Below are positions 17,353 through 26,637 of a stretch of 64,000 nucleotides of DNA, one piece after another. This DNA comes from Planctomycetaceae bacterium (GTDB taxonomy: Bacteria; Planctomycetota; Planctomycetia; Pirellulales; Pirellulaceae). The stretch is from contig JAIYDN010000027.1 of NCBI GenBank assembly GCA_027487485.1, positions 35,355-99,354 on the forward strand. Direction: 5' to 3'. The translations under genes and the position numbers were made by a program. The notes below the pieces were generated by a model. It was not told the origin of the DNA, did no database searches, and saw only the letters and a program-made list of their open reading frames with translations. The first letter of the stretch is position 1, and the number at the start of each line of letters is the position of its first letter.

Positions 17353-18867
17353 TTACCGAGTACTTTCCGAACTGTTTGGGGACGCATCTTTCTTGACCAA
17401 CATGGAAGCGGTTTCGCCGGTCATGCTGGAAGCGACCCATTGAACATATCCGAAATCTGCTTCGCTCAGTCGAGCGAGTGGAACGGTGGTGAAGCTTCCG
17501 TTCTCTTTCATCAGCTTGACTTTGTCGGTGAAAATCACAGCAAGTCGAGCGTTCACTGAATAGGCACCTGTGTTATCAACCCATTGACGATATTCAGCAC
17601 CCTCAAACTTCGGAGCTGGAGCAGCAGCACCAACACCAAACAAAGCATCTAGGGCAGCATCATCGTCATTGGGTGAGGAAACCTTGGTCTTCGGAGTGGA
17701 GTTATCAAGATCTGCTGGGTTTGCTGAATCCGTCTTGACAGGCTTACCGAAGATGTCTTCAAGGTCCGGTTCGTTTGGATCCTTGGCAGGCGCGTCGACA
17801 GGATCTGCCTCTGGCTTAACTTCGTCGTTGAATAGGCCATCGAGAGCTGCGTCTGCGTTTTCGGCTGGGGCAGCAGGTTCATCTGCGGCGGCCTCGGCGG
17901 CAGGTTCACCAAACAGATCGTTATCAGCCATTGGTTCCGCTGCGGGGTCAGCGTCAGGCATTGCGGGTTCATCCGCTGCGGCTGCTGCAGGTTCGTCGCC
18001 GAAAAGTGCGTCGAGGTCGGCCGCTGGTTCGGCAGGCATGTCTGGTTCGACGGCTGGTTCGACGGCTGGTTCGCCTTCGGGTGCCATTTCTGGTTCAGCC
18101 AAGGGATCAGCGACTGCAGGTTCTGCAGCGGGCTCGCCAAACAAATCGTCCATCGGCGCATCTGCATCTGGTTCGGCTGCTGGCGGTTCAACTGCGGCGG
18201 GCTCTTCCATCATCGGCTCAAGGTCAGCTGGCTCAGCAACCTCAGCTGGAACTGCTGCGTCTTCGAGCGGCATTGCATCATCGGGAGCCAAAGCTGCTGG
18301 CTCAGGCTCGACGATTGCGGGCTCGGGTTCCACGGGTGCCATTTCTGGTTCTACCAAAGGTGCTTCGGCAGCTGGCTCAACGACAGCCGGTTCAATCACA
18401 GCTGGTTCAACGACTGCAGGTTCAATCACGGCAGGAATCGGATCGACAGCAGGTGGAGCAACCGCTGGAGTCTTAGGAGCAGGAGCTACTTCCAGGGGTT
18501 TAACCGTATTTGCGGGTGCCGGAGGGACGTCCGAGGCCGAAGGGGTTTCTGTCTTCGTTTCGGATGCTGGAACGGGTGAAACCACCGCTGGGCAAGCGAG
18601 TTCGGTAGGAGCTGAATCGCATGAACTCACTGTTGCTGGAGCACAAGGATCCGAAACTACACATGGCGAAGGTGTTTCGCATGCAGGAACAACAATACAT
18701 GTTGGTTCGCAATCAACCACGGAGCAGGCGTCGGCAGCTGGTTTACAACCGTCACGATGAAGCAGTCTGTCCATCCAACGTCCGGCGGAAACAGGCGTGA
18801 ACGTGATGAGCGTGCACAGTGTTGCGACCAATGCGAGTCGAACCCAATATGTGAACGGCTTGGACAT
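17353..18867 (-). CDS. Secreted Ala/Pro/Glu-rich protein with C-terminal SHD1-like domain
   Basis: A 504-residue protein. A signal peptide (LALVATLCTLITFTPVSAG) ends near residue 29. A short Cys-rich stretch (about 38-90, eight or more cysteines in pairs such as CKPAADAC and CVVSDPC) follows. Residues about 95-400 are low-complexity repeats of Glu-Pro-Ala (VEPAVIEPAVVEPA, FGEPAAEPA). The C-terminus (about 420-490) resembles an SHD1/SLA1 homology domain: YRQWVDNTGAYSVNARLAV, VKLMKENG, VPLARLSEADFGYV. SHD1-type domains are typical of planctomycete exported proteins. Binding partner unknown. It is divergent from the histidine kinase gene; their 5' regions overlap in the longest ORF reading, which I resolve by starting the kinase at 19151. 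Confidence 0.78.
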   Translation of the reverse strand: MSKPFTYWVRLALVATLCTLITFTPVSAGRWMDRLLHRDGCKPAADACSVVDCEPTCIVVPACETPSPCVVSDPCAPATVSSCDSAPTELACPAVVSPVPASETKTETPSASDVPPAPANTVKPLEVAPAPKTPAVAPPAVDPIPAVIEPAVVEPAVIEPAVVEPAAEAPLVEPEMAPVEPEPAIVEPEPAALAPDDAMPLEDAAVPAEVAEPADLEPMMEEPAAVEPPAAEPDADAPMDDLFGEPAAEPAVADPLAEPEMAPEGEPAVEPAVEPDMPAEPAADLDALFGDEPAAAAADEPAMPDADPAAEPMADNDLFGEPAAEAAADEPAAPAENADAALDGLFNDEVKPEADPVDAPAKDPNEPDLEDIFGKPVKTDSANPADLDNSTPKTKVSSPNDDDAALDALFGVGAAAPAPKFEGAEYRQWVDNTGAYSVNARLAVIFTDKVKLMKENGSFTTVPLARLSEADFGYVQWVASSMTGETASMLVKKDASPNSSESTR

Positions 18868-19150
18868 GAACCCAACTCCTCTTCTAAATTCTCTATGTAA
18901 TGCAAAAAGTCAGCAAAACCGGCACAACCGGACGAACGATGCAATGGTAATTCAATCGCGGGGGAGCCGCAAGGAATTTGTATCGAATGGGAAAAACGAA
19001 GTAGTTACGCAAAATGGAAGTTCGGAAGAACTGGTCGAGGAATCTGTCCTTGATTTCCCAAATGCTTTAGATTCATACAAATCCGATGTACGAAACGCCG
19101 AACGTAACGTCTATAGCTGCTATTCTTCACGCTCCGAAACATCTGTCAAA

Positions 19151-20995
19151 ATGGCCAATCGCTTTTTCAAATCGCTAGTAGGCAATTGGTCGCTGGAGCG
19201 AAAGTGCCTTCTTTTTCTAGGTTTGGCGTTGCTTGGATCGCTTTTGGTCGCCTTTGTTGCCGTCCAGATTGTGGCTTCCCGCCTGGTGATGGAAACGACA
19301 CGGCAGTCCGCCCGCGACCATGCCAATTCGGTGATTGGATGGAAGCACATCAACGTTTTTGGCCAAGTTCCGGCGGGTTCGGTTAGCCTTCTCGACCCAG
19401 CAGTCATCCAGGCTCAGAATCGTCGAACGAAAATTTTAGAGCTGCTGAAGGGGTTTATGCTGGAATCCAGTATTCGGTACCAGATTCTTCGCATCGACGA
19501 CAATTTGGAACACGAGTCGCTTTCCGCCCCGGTTGCAACTGGAGACGATCTTCCGAAACTCAACCGGATCTTTGAGCGATTGGCGGAACGGGAGCTTGTT
19601 GATAATCCAGGAAAGACCGATGCTGGACTGCCCCAAACGTCCGCAGTCCCTTCCAAAAACTCCAACGGCGAAACCCCTGCGGCTCCAGGTGGTGACCGGG
19701 CTAACAACCCAACCAGCGAAACCTTGGTCTTGCAGGATAAGCCAAGTCTACAGGACGCGGCGTCGCTTGTTCCTCCAGTAACGAGCCCCAGAGCGTATGT
19801 TTTCGAAGAACTGGTGCAGTCCGACGGATACTATCTTTACTATCATCCCATCGCGTTTGATCCCAATTGCTTGACTTGTCATGCGAACCCGCAAAACAAG
19901 TCTCCTTTTCGGGTGATGCGAGTTCAGATGCCCTACAGCAATACACGTGTTCTGAGCATGTGGAGCTATTCGATTTTGACGTCGATTGCCATATGCACGT
20001 TGGCAACGTCGTTGTTTTTCATCCATTGGGTTCTGAAGAGCTTGGTGATTCGCCCGCTTAGTTACCTGAAGCAGGTGTCGGAGGAGATCACACGGGGGGA
20101 TACGAAGCTTCGATTTCAATTAGAGACAGAGGATGAGTTTTTCGAGTTGGCGGAATCATTCAATCGCATGCTCCGTCACTTGACCGAGACTCAGGACCAG
20201 CTTCAGTCAGTCAATAAGCAGTTGGATTTACGGGTCGATGAGCTTGCTCGAGTCAATTTGCAATTATTCGAAGCCAATCGATTGAAAGGAGACTTTATGG
20301 CTAACATGAGCCACGAGCTTCGTACACCATTGAACAGCATCTTGGGGTTCAGTGAAGTGTTGCAAGGTTTTGAAACACTCACCGACAAACAGCGTCGTTA
20401 TGCTTCTAACATTCAGAGCAGCGGCCGGCTTCTCCTGGACATGATCAATGATATTTTAGACTTGGCCAAGGTTGAGGCCGGGAAAATGGAAGTGCGGCCG
20501 ACCGAGTTTTGCGTGCTTTCCGTCATGGAATCGCAATGCGAAATCCTTCGAAAGATGGCTGAAGACAAGAACATTGACCTGAGAGTGGATTCGTCGCAAA
20601 CCGAAATGCGAATTACACAGGATCAAGGTAAATTGCAGCAAATCTTGACGAACCTTCTGTCCAACGCCATCAAGTTCACGCCTGAAGGGGGCTTGGTTAC
20701 GGTCAGTTGCGAATGGTTAAACGAGAGCGATTTCTTCATGTCGGTTTCGGACACCGGGGTCGGCGTCGCGGAAACGGACCATGAAGTGATTTTTGAAAAG
20801 TTCCGTCAAGCGAATGGAATCGCGGGGGCCGATGGACTCACCCGAGAGTTTTCGGGAACCGGGCTAGGGCTGTCGATTGTCCGGGAGTTGTGCCGGCTGT
20901 TGGGGGGCGACATCACGCTCAAGAGCCAATTGGGGTGCGGTAGTACCTTTCGGGTGGTTCTTCCCAGAAATTACGCTACTTTTGCAAATGGTTGA
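19151..20995 (+). CDS. Membrane sensor histidine kinase with c-type haem motif
   Basis: A 614-residue kinase. TM1 is at about 17-40. A periplasmic sensor follows, containing FDPNCLTCHANPQ near residues 236-248, a CxxCH haem-c attachment motif. TM2 is at about 270-292, then a HAMP domain (RPLSYLKQVSEEITRGD), a short coiled coil, HisKA with the phospho-acceptor H388 in NMSHELRTPLNSILGFSE, and HATPase_c (NLLSNAIKF, VSDTGVGV, GTGLGLSIV). The sensor resembles Tll0287/DUF3365-like haem domains, so redox or gas sensing is likely. There is no adjacent response regulator. The frame stays open upstream to 18797, but that part overlaps the divergent SHD1 gene and precedes the first membrane helix with unstructured sequence, so ATG 19151 is favoured. 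Confidence 0.85.
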   Translation: MANRFFKSLVGNWSLERKCLLFLGLALLGSLLVAFVAVQIVASRLVMETTRQSARDHANSVIGWKHINVFGQVPAGSVSLLDPAVIQAQNRRTKILELLKGFMLESSIRYQILRIDDNLEHESLSAPVATGDDLPKLNRIFERLAERELVDNPGKTDAGLPQTSAVPSKNSNGETPAAPGGDRANNPTSETLVLQDKPSLQDAASLVPPVTSPRAYVFEELVQSDGYYLYYHPIAFDPNCLTCHANPQNKSPFRVMRVQMPYSNTRVLSMWSYSILTSIAICTLATSLFFIHWVLKSLVIRPLSYLKQVSEEITRGDTKLRFQLETEDEFFELAESFNRMLRHLTETQDQLQSVNKQLDLRVDELARVNLQLFEANRLKGDFMANMSHELRTPLNSILGFSEVLQGFETLTDKQRRYASNIQSSGRLLLDMINDILDLAKVEAGKMEVRPTEFCVLSVMESQCEILRKMAEDKNIDLRVDSSQTEMRITQDQGKLQQILTNLLSNAIKFTPEGGLVTVSCEWLNESDFFMSVSDTGVGVAETDHEVIFEKFRQANGIAGADGLTREFSGTGLGLSIVRELCRLLGGDITLKSQLGCGSTFRVVLPRNYATFANG

Positions 20996-21098
20996 CCCTT
21001 TTGGAAAGGGGATGCGATCACATACTTTATTTATCTGAAGAAAACGGGATAATGCCTTTTTCTGGTCACCCAACCCCAACGAAGCTTTTTCCTAGCCA

Positions 21099-22160
21099 AT
21101 GGCTATCACGTACAAAGACAGCGGTGTAGATCTCGAGCTTTACGAACAAGCCATGCAGCGTTTGCCTCGCTTGATGCATCGCACTTTCACTCCGCGCGTT
21201 GTTCGCAACGACGGTGGATTCGCGGGCTTGTATGCATTGGATTTCGCAAAGTCCATTTTTTCTAGGAACTACCAAGAACCCATCTTGGTTTCGGGGACGG
21301 ATGGCGTCGGCACCAAGCTGAAGGTGGCTATCAAGGCGGGTTACCACGGAACGGTCGGAATCGATCTTGTCGCGATGTGCGTCAACGATGTTCTGTGCAC
21401 GGGGGCGGAGCCTTTGTTCTTCTTGGACTACGTCGCTATGTCCAAAGACAATCCCCCTTTGCTGGAAGAAATCGTTAAGGGGATTTCGGATGGTTGTATC
21501 GATGCGGAGTGCAGTCTGCTGGGTGGTGAGACTGCCATCATGCCCGACCTTTACCAACAGGACGATTACGACCTCGCAGGTTTCTGCGTTGGGGTCGTCG
21601 AGAAAAAGAATCTGATTTCAGGCAAGGAGATTGCACCGGGGGACGTGATCTTGGGCGTGAACTCGTCCGGAATTCACTCGAACGGCTTCAGTCTCGTTCG
21701 CAAAGTGGTTTTTGAAGCGGCGGGCTTGAGCATGGACACGCACGTGGAAGAGCTTGGTGGCACGGTCGGAAAGACATTGATGACCCCCACCTTGATCTAC
21801 AGCCGTTTGACGCGCGCGGTCCTGAGCCACTACCGGATCAAAAACGTTGTTCATGGGATTGGGCACATCACTGGTGGAGGACTTCTGGAAAACACAGAGC
21901 GGATTTTGCCTCCCAATGTGGACCTGGTTTTCGAGCGAGGCTCATGGAATGTTTTGCCTGTTTTTGATTGGATCGCTCGTCTTGGCAGCATTGAACAAAA
22001 TGAAATGGACCATGTCTTCAACATGGGGATTGGGTTAGTATTGATCGTAAGCCCGTATTACGCTGCAAGCATTAAGTCCATCGTGGAAGCCCAGGGGTAC
22101 CAATGTTGGAATATTGGCAAAGCAGTAAGCGGTGTGGGAAAAAGTCGCTTCGCTTCGTAA
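21099..22160 (+). CDS. purM: Phosphoribosylformylglycinamidine cyclo-ligase
   Basis: AIR synthetase catalyses the fifth step of purine synthesis, closing the imidazole ring of FGAM with ATP. The 353 residues match the family. Visible signatures: [10 protein letters not shown] at the N-terminus, the glycine-rich [14 protein letters not shown] (about 66), [20 protein letters not shown] (about 88), [13 protein letters not shown] (about 143), [16 protein letters not shown] and [13 protein letters not shown]. It is followed by nrdR after 33 bases, and nrdR by the dehydratase gene after 33 bases, giving a probable four-gene operon to 24375. Confidence 0.96.
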   Translation: MAITYKDSGVDLELYEQAMQRLPRLMHRTFTPRVVRNDGGFAGLYALDFAKSIFSRNYQEPILVSGTDGVGTKLKVAIKAGYHGTVGIDLVAMCVNDVLCTGAEPLFFLDYVAMSKDNPPLLEEIVKGISDGCIDAECSLLGGETAIMPDLYQQDDYDLAGFCVGVVEKKNLISGKEIAPGDVILGVNSSGIHSNGFSLVRKVVFEAAGLSMDTHVEELGGTVGKTLMTPTLIYSRLTRAVLSHYRIKNVVHGIGHITGGGLLENTERILPPNVDLVFERGSWNVLPVFDWIARLGSIEQNEMDHVFNMGIGLVLIVSPYYAASIKSIVEAQGYQCWNIGKAVSGVGKSRFAS

Positions 22161-22193
22161 AACCTCTCACATTACAACAAGTCATCATCCTTC

Positions 22194-22691
22194 ATGCGAT
22201 GCCCTTACTGCTACAGCGATAACGATGGTGTCCGCGACTCCAGAATCGTGGAAGACGGCAAGGCGATACGCCGGCGTCGTTTTTGCAATCAATGTCGGCG
22301 CAGATTCACCACATACGAACGGGTGGAAGGGCTCTTGCAGGTCCGGAAACGGGATGGAACCTGCCAGGATTTTAGTCGTGCCAAGATAGAGCGAGGCTTA
22401 CGAGCTGCTTGCTGGAAACGCACGTTCGAGCCAGAGGCGGTCGAGAAACTGGCTGCTGAAATCGAGTCGCACATTCTTGATAACTACGAAAAAGAAGTTA
22501 CGAGCGAAGAGGTCGGGAACCTGTGCATGGAATACTTGCGCGAAGTAGATCAGGTTGCATTCGTTCGGTTTGCTAGTGTTTACCGAAGCTTCAGCGATGC
22601 GCAAGCGTTCGTTGATGAATTAACGCCCATCCTAAAGCCGAAAGTCAAAGCCAAAAAGAAAAAGATAGGCAAAGATGGCTCCGCTTCCTAA
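22194..22691 (+). CDS. nrdR: Transcriptional repressor NrdR
   Basis: NrdR is a nucleotide-sensing repressor of ribonucleotide reductase genes. The 165-residue protein starts with the zinc ribbon (MRCPYC at 1-6 and CNQCRRRF at about 31-38), then the conserved RFTTYERVE, and an ATP-cone domain (about 50-140; VRKRDGTCQDFSRAKIERGL, EEVGNLCMEYLREVDQVAFV). The C-terminal Lys-rich tail is extra. No nrd gene is in the window. It is cotranscribed with purM by position, consistent with a nucleotide-metabolism group. Confidence 0.96.
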   Translation: MRCPYCYSDNDGVRDSRIVEDGKAIRRRRFCNQCRRRFTTYERVEGLLQVRKRDGTCQDFSRAKIERGLRAACWKRTFEPEAVEKLAAEIESHILDNYEKEVTSEEVGNLCMEYLREVDQVAFVRFASVYRSFSDAQAFVDELTPILKPKVKAKKKKIGKDGSAS

Positions 22692-22724
22692 ACCGTTTTT
22701 GCTTCAGCGCGCACCAGGTACCGA

Positions 22725-23729
22725 ATGAATCTTCCGCCCTCGGCAATCATCACTGGCATCACTGGCCAGGATGGTTCTTACTTGTGCGAGCTCTTGCTGG
22801 AAAAAGGGTACATCGTTCATGGTATCGTTCGACGCAGTAGTTCTTTGGACCGCCCGCGGTTGCTGAGCCATTACAACGATCCCGACATTTACGGGAAGCG
22901 TTTGTTTTTGCACTATGCCGACCTGACGGATCCAACCTCGATTCGCCGCATCATCGCTCAGACGGCGCCGATCGAGTTCTACCATTTGGCCGGTCAGTCG
23001 CACGTAGGCTTGAGCTTCGAGATTCCCGAAAGCACTTGCGATCTCACAGCCATGGGCACTCTTCGCATTATGGAGATCTTGCGAGACCAACCTAATAATC
23101 CACGATTTCTGCACGCGAGCAGTCGAGAAATTTTCGGTACCCCCGCTGTCTCGCCTCAAGATGAATCCACCCCTCAGAATCCGAACTCGCCCTATGGATG
23201 TGCGAAGTCCTTTGCGACACAGATGGTCAGGGTTTACAGGGATTCCCATGGGTTGTTCTTCTGCAATGCGATTTGCTACAACCACGAAAGTCCACGCCGC
23301 GCCGAGAACTTTGTCACGCGGAAGATTACCCTTGCAGTCGCAAGAATTAAGCTTGGATTGCAATCCAAGCTGATGCTTGGCTCTATGGACTCCGCTCGAG
23401 ATTGGGGCTATGCCAAGGAATATGCTGAAGCCATGTGGCGGATTCTCCAGCATGACCAACCCGATGACTACGTGCTGGCGACGGGTACAAGCTATACCGT
23501 CCGTGAGTTTGCTGAAGTAGCTTTCAGCCATGTTGGACTGGATTGGAAGAAGTATATTGAACAGGATCAACGGTTCATTCGACCTGCCGATGCGGAATCG
23601 CTATTGGGAAATGCTTCGAAGGCTCAACGCGTTCTGGGCTGGACCGCGAGAACCAAGATGCATGAATTGGTTCGAATCATGGTGGATTATGACATGGATC
23701 GACTTAGCCAGTCCAAAGAAAGAACATAA
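22725..23729 (+). CDS. GDP-mannose 4,6-dehydratase-like NAD-dependent sugar dehydratase
   Basis: A 334-residue extended short-chain dehydrogenase of the GMD type. Motifs: [19 protein letters not shown] (NADP-binding, residues 10-28), the VRRSSS segment typical of GMD, FYHLAGQSHVG, catalytic ASSREIFG and YGCAK, and NHESPRRAENFVTRKI near 190, which is highly characteristic of GDP-mannose 4,6-dehydratases. It would make GDP-4-keto-6-deoxymannose. It is only moderately similar to the second GMD at 45208, so this is a paralogue with possibly different sugar preference. It lies 33 bases after nrdR and 7 before the DUF502 gene. Confidence 0.88.
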   Translation: MNLPPSAIITGITGQDGSYLCELLLEKGYIVHGIVRRSSSLDRPRLLSHYNDPDIYGKRLFLHYADLTDPTSIRRIIAQTAPIEFYHLAGQSHVGLSFEIPESTCDLTAMGTLRIMEILRDQPNNPRFLHASSREIFGTPAVSPQDESTPQNPNSPYGCAKSFATQMVRVYRDSHGLFFCNAICYNHESPRRAENFVTRKITLAVARIKLGLQSKLMLGSMDSARDWGYAKEYAEAMWRILQHDQPDDYVLATGTSYTVREFAEVAFSHVGLDWKKYIEQDQRFIRPADAESLLGNASKAQRVLGWTARTKMHELVRIMVDYDMDRLSQSKERT

Positions 23730-23736
23730 AGCTACC

Positions 23737-24375
23737 GTGGAGACGCATAAGAACGTATCGGGGAAATTGGAGTTTCTGAAGGCCACTGCCATCGGTGGCA
23801 TCTTCTTTCTACTGCCGCTCATCATTATTGGAAGCTTTCTAGTGAAGCTGGGACAATTCTGCATCGTGGCTGCAAAGTCGCTCGAAGCGATTGTTCCGAT
23901 TCAAGCGATCGGGGGCCATGTGTTGCTGTTTGCCGCAGGCCTTGTCGCGGTCGTTGCTTGTTGCTTTTTGGCAGGGCTGATCGCGCAACGGTCCTTTGCA
24001 AAACGTTTCACCGAACGGATCGAGAAACAGCTTCAAATCGCGTTTCCCCGTTATACGATTGTGAAAGATCGATTATCCGGAAACATTGGTGGGGAGCACT
24101 TTAAGTCGGAATTAAAGACCGTTTTGGTTCGTGGGCATGACGGTTGTTTCCGACTGGGCCTCGAAGTGGAACGGACTTCGGGCGATTGGGCAACCATTTA
24201 CTTTCCAGGTTCGCCTGATCCATGGGCTGGTCAAGTTGCCATTGTTCCTGACAGCCAATTGCAAACACTGGAAGTGGATTTTATTGCCGCGATGACCACT
24301 CTGGAAAAACTAGGTCGGCAATTTCAAGCAACGACCAAAGCCGATTTGTTTTTGCGGAACAAGCTAGAAGGTTAG
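23737..24375 (+). CDS. DUF502-like membrane protein
   Basis: A 212-residue protein when started at the GTG at 23737, seven bases after the preceding stop. The frame is open back to 23530 inside the dehydratase gene, but that part encodes no conserved sequence. Two hydrophobic segments (about 16-40, ATAIGGIFFLLPLIIIGSF; and about 62-85) precede a soluble C-terminal domain with VERTSGDWATIYFPGSPDPW and GQVAIVPDSQL, which resembles the DUF502 family pattern of a two-TM protein with a conserved FxPxxPxPxxG-type loop. Function unknown. Confidence 0.7.
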   Translation: METHKNVSGKLEFLKATAIGGIFFLLPLIIIGSFLVKLGQFCIVAAKSLEAIVPIQAIGGHVLLFAAGLVAVVACCFLAGLIAQRSFAKRFTERIEKQLQIAFPRYTIVKDRLSGNIGGEHFKSELKTVLVRGHDGCFRLGLEVERTSGDWATIYFPGSPDPWAGQVAIVPDSQLQTLEVDFIAAMTTLEKLGRQFQATTKADLFLRNKLEG

Positions 24376-24381
24376 TTTGCG

Positions 24382-25476
24382 CTAGCTTGTCTTGAGCACT
24401 TCGAGCACGTATTGCATGTCCGCGGGCATTGGGGCTTCGAAGGCCATAGGTTCATCGGTTTTTGGGTGCACGAATTCGAGACGGTGCGCATGAAGCGCTT
24501 GTCGTTCGAGCACGATCTCTGCATCGCTCTCTTGAGGAGCAAGACCTCGGACGTAGCGTCGTTGCAGTTGCCCTCGCGTTATCGATGCATGCCCACCATA
24601 AAGACGATCGCAAAGAACAGGGCATCCGATATGGGCCAAATGCAGTCGGATTTGATGAGTTCGTCCGGTCTTAGGAAAGACGTTCAGCAGCATATAACCT
24701 CGAAAGCGTTGCATTACCTCAAAATGAGTCTCCGCATCGCGACTGGAGGAATGGCCTGCGCGGCAAGCCATTTTGTCCCGTTGGAACGGGTGGTGACCGA
24801 TAGGTTGGCTAATGCGGTCTCGGTCGCGGTCTAAGGAACCAGACACAATTGCAATGTAGGTCTTTTTCACTTCGCGCGCTTCGAATTGGGCGCAGAGCTT
24901 GAAATGGACTTCATTTGTTTTTGCAATTGCAATCACTCCGCTGGTGTCGCGATCCAATCGGTGTACGATGCCAGGTCGAGTCGGTCCGCCGGCATCGCTG
25001 AGATCTTTAAAGTGGTAGGCAAGCGCGGCCGTTAATGTCCCAGACCAATGTCCTTTCGCGGGATGCACAACCATCCCGGGTGGTTTGTTGACGATCACCA
25101 TGCATTCGTCTTCAAACAGAATGTCCAGAGGAATGTTTTCTGCGATCGGTCCATCGGAGGGAGGCAACGGAAGCAGCTGGATGGTAACAACATGACCAGC
25201 AAAGACTTTGAAGGCGGGCTTCACCGGCTTGCCATCAACGAAAACCTTGTTTTCTGCAACTATCTTTCGCAGGAAAACTCGGCTGTAACCATCCAACATT
25301 AAGGTGAGAACCAAATCCACTCGTTTGCCCGAGTGCTCTTCGGAGACCACGAATTCCACATTGCGATCCGCGTCAATTAGCGACGGCGCAATTGGATCGC
25401 CCATTTCGGAGAGTAACTCCGTCGGCAATTCAAACTCATCCAACGGGATCTCTTCCGGAACATCAGCGCTGGACAT
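24382..25476 (-). CDS. RluD-family ribosomal RNA pseudouridine synthase
   Basis: A 364-residue RluA/RluD-type enzyme that isomerises specific uridines of rRNA. An S4 RNA-binding domain (about 45-110; KRVDLVLTLM, SRVFLRKIVAENKVFVDGKP) is followed by the catalytic domain, with the active-site motif HRLDRDTSGVIAIAKT near residue 175 carrying the catalytic Asp, GMVVHPAKGHWSGT upstream and KTGRTHQIRLHL downstream. The acidic N-terminal 40 residues are an extension. The architecture matches RluD (23S rRNA helix 69), but RluC-like specificity cannot be excluded. It lies 50 bases after the TPR gene on the same strand and converges with the DUF502 gene. Confidence 0.92.
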   Translation of the reverse strand: MSSADVPEEIPLDEFELPTELLSEMGDPIAPSLIDADRNVEFVVSEEHSGKRVDLVLTLMLDGYSRVFLRKIVAENKVFVDGKPVKPAFKVFAGHVVTIQLLPLPPSDGPIAENIPLDILFEDECMVIVNKPPGMVVHPAKGHWSGTLTAALAYHFKDLSDAGGPTRPGIVHRLDRDTSGVIAIAKTNEVHFKLCAQFEAREVKKTYIAIVSGSLDRDRDRISQPIGHHPFQRDKMACRAGHSSSRDAETHFEVMQRFRGYMLLNVFPKTGRTHQIRLHLAHIGCPVLCDRLYGGHASITRGQLQRRYVRGLAPQESDAEIVLERQALHAHRLEFVHPKTDEPMAFEAPMPADMQYVLEVLKTS

Positions 25477-25526
25477 GGGGTATCAAATCAATAGAAGAGA
25501 ATCAGCAAAGACAAAAAAAGACGCGT

Positions 25527-26447
25527 CTACTTTGGCTCTGTGGCCGGAGCTTCAGCGGCTACCGGAGCGTCTGCAGCAGGTGTTTGTGTAGCAGGCGGTT
25601 CTGCAGCAGGTGGTGGCACTGCGGCCGGTTCGGTGGCGGGTGTTGCTGCAGCTGCAGGCTCAGCAGCTGTAGGCTCAGCAGCTGCAGGCTCTGTGGCTGC
25701 GGGTTCGGTTACGGCCGGTTCGGTTGTTGAACCTGCCGGTTCGGCTGGCTTATCCGATGGAAGGTAATCTTTGAATTGGAAATCTGGGGCGCCGGGCAAT
25801 GGCAGCTTGACTGGTTCGGCTTGTTGCAAAGCAGGAACGGCGGACTTGCGTTGCTTGTACCAAGCGAAGAAGGCCTCCCCTGACTTGCTTTCGATCCAAT
25901 TGATTCGTTGATTGATGCTTGCCAACAGTTCGGCACTCAATCCAGGAGTGGCCGTTACCTTGCGATAACAGGAAACCGCTTGTTCGGATTCGCCCAATCC
26001 TTCGGCCGCTTGTGCTTGACCAAACCAGGCACGTTCCTTGAGGAAAACGTCGCTTGTGGTGCTTGTTACGGCTTGATACTCGTCGATCGCTTGCTTGAAA
26101 TACTGCTCAGCGACTTCTCGATCTACGTAGACTCGTTCCAAAGCCTTGGCCATGTACGCGTCGCCTGCCTTTTGCTTTGCCCATTGGCCTGCCGATGTGC
26201 CGGCAAAGTCGCTGGAAATGGAGGTCAATTCGGACGGGTCCGTATCCGAAAAATACAAGGCCGTCCAAGCTTTCGCGGCCGCTGTTTCTTGCATCGAAGA
26301 ATAAAGTCCGTATCCGAGCAGGCTAACCAAAACAATCGCCGAAACGGCAAGAATTGCTGGCAATGCTTTCTTTACCTTGACAAACTGAGCTTCAATTTTG
26401 TCGGCAAGTAGGTTCGATTCTTGAATTTGTTTTCGTTCGCTCTTCAT
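25527..26447 (-). CDS. Single-TM TPR-like protein with Ala/Pro/Glu/Thr-rich tail
   Basis: A 306-residue protein with one membrane segment (about 31-52, PAILAVSAIVLVSLLGYGLY), a helical tetratricopeptide-like region (about 60-205) similar in layout to YfgM-type ancillary proteins, and a low-complexity tail (about 235-306) built of AATEPAAAEPTAAEPA-like repeats. The N-terminus is probably cytoplasmic and the rest periplasmic. No enzyme motif is present. The tail composition matches the repeats in the SHD1 protein and the N-terminal linker of the ammonium transporter. It is probably cotranscribed with the pseudouridine synthase gene. Confidence 0.72.
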   Translation of the reverse strand: MKSERKQIQESNLLADKIEAQFVKVKKALPAILAVSAIVLVSLLGYGLYSSMQETAAAKAWTALYFSDTDPSELTSISSDFAGTSAGQWAKQKAGDAYMAKALERVYVDREVAEQYFKQAIDEYQAVTSTTSDVFLKERAWFGQAQAAEGLGESEQAVSCYRKVTATPGLSAELLASINQRINWIESKSGEAFFAWYKQRKSAVPALQQAEPVKLPLPGAPDFQFKDYLPSDKPAEPAGSTTEPAVTEPAATEPAAAEPTAAEPAAAATPATEPAAVPPPAAEPPATQTPAADAPVAAEAPATEPK

Positions 26448-26637
26448 ATCGTCGCGCCGTCAAATTGGGCTAAATGTGATTTTCTCTGGGATTTTGTTGG
26501 TCTATCGCGGCTCAGTATAGGGCCCTTGGTCCGATTCCTCAATAGTGGTATCCCTGGACGGCTACGGTAAGTTTCGCCGCTTGGATTGGCGAGCCCTTGT
26601 TCGAGCTTTTTCGCATCGCTCTGGCGTAAATCCTTGG

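Noticed and set aside
17669..18760. A 363-codon plus-strand ORF rich in Gly/Ser/Ala
   Set aside because: It is the antisense reading of the Glu-Pro-Ala repeat tract of the SHD1 protein; its composition (GSAAGS repeats) is the complement of those repeats and it has no signal or domain.
18797..19150. N-terminal extension of the histidine kinase
   Set aside because: It overlaps the coding start of the divergent SHD1 gene, lacks conserved sequence and would put 118 unstructured residues before the first membrane helix.
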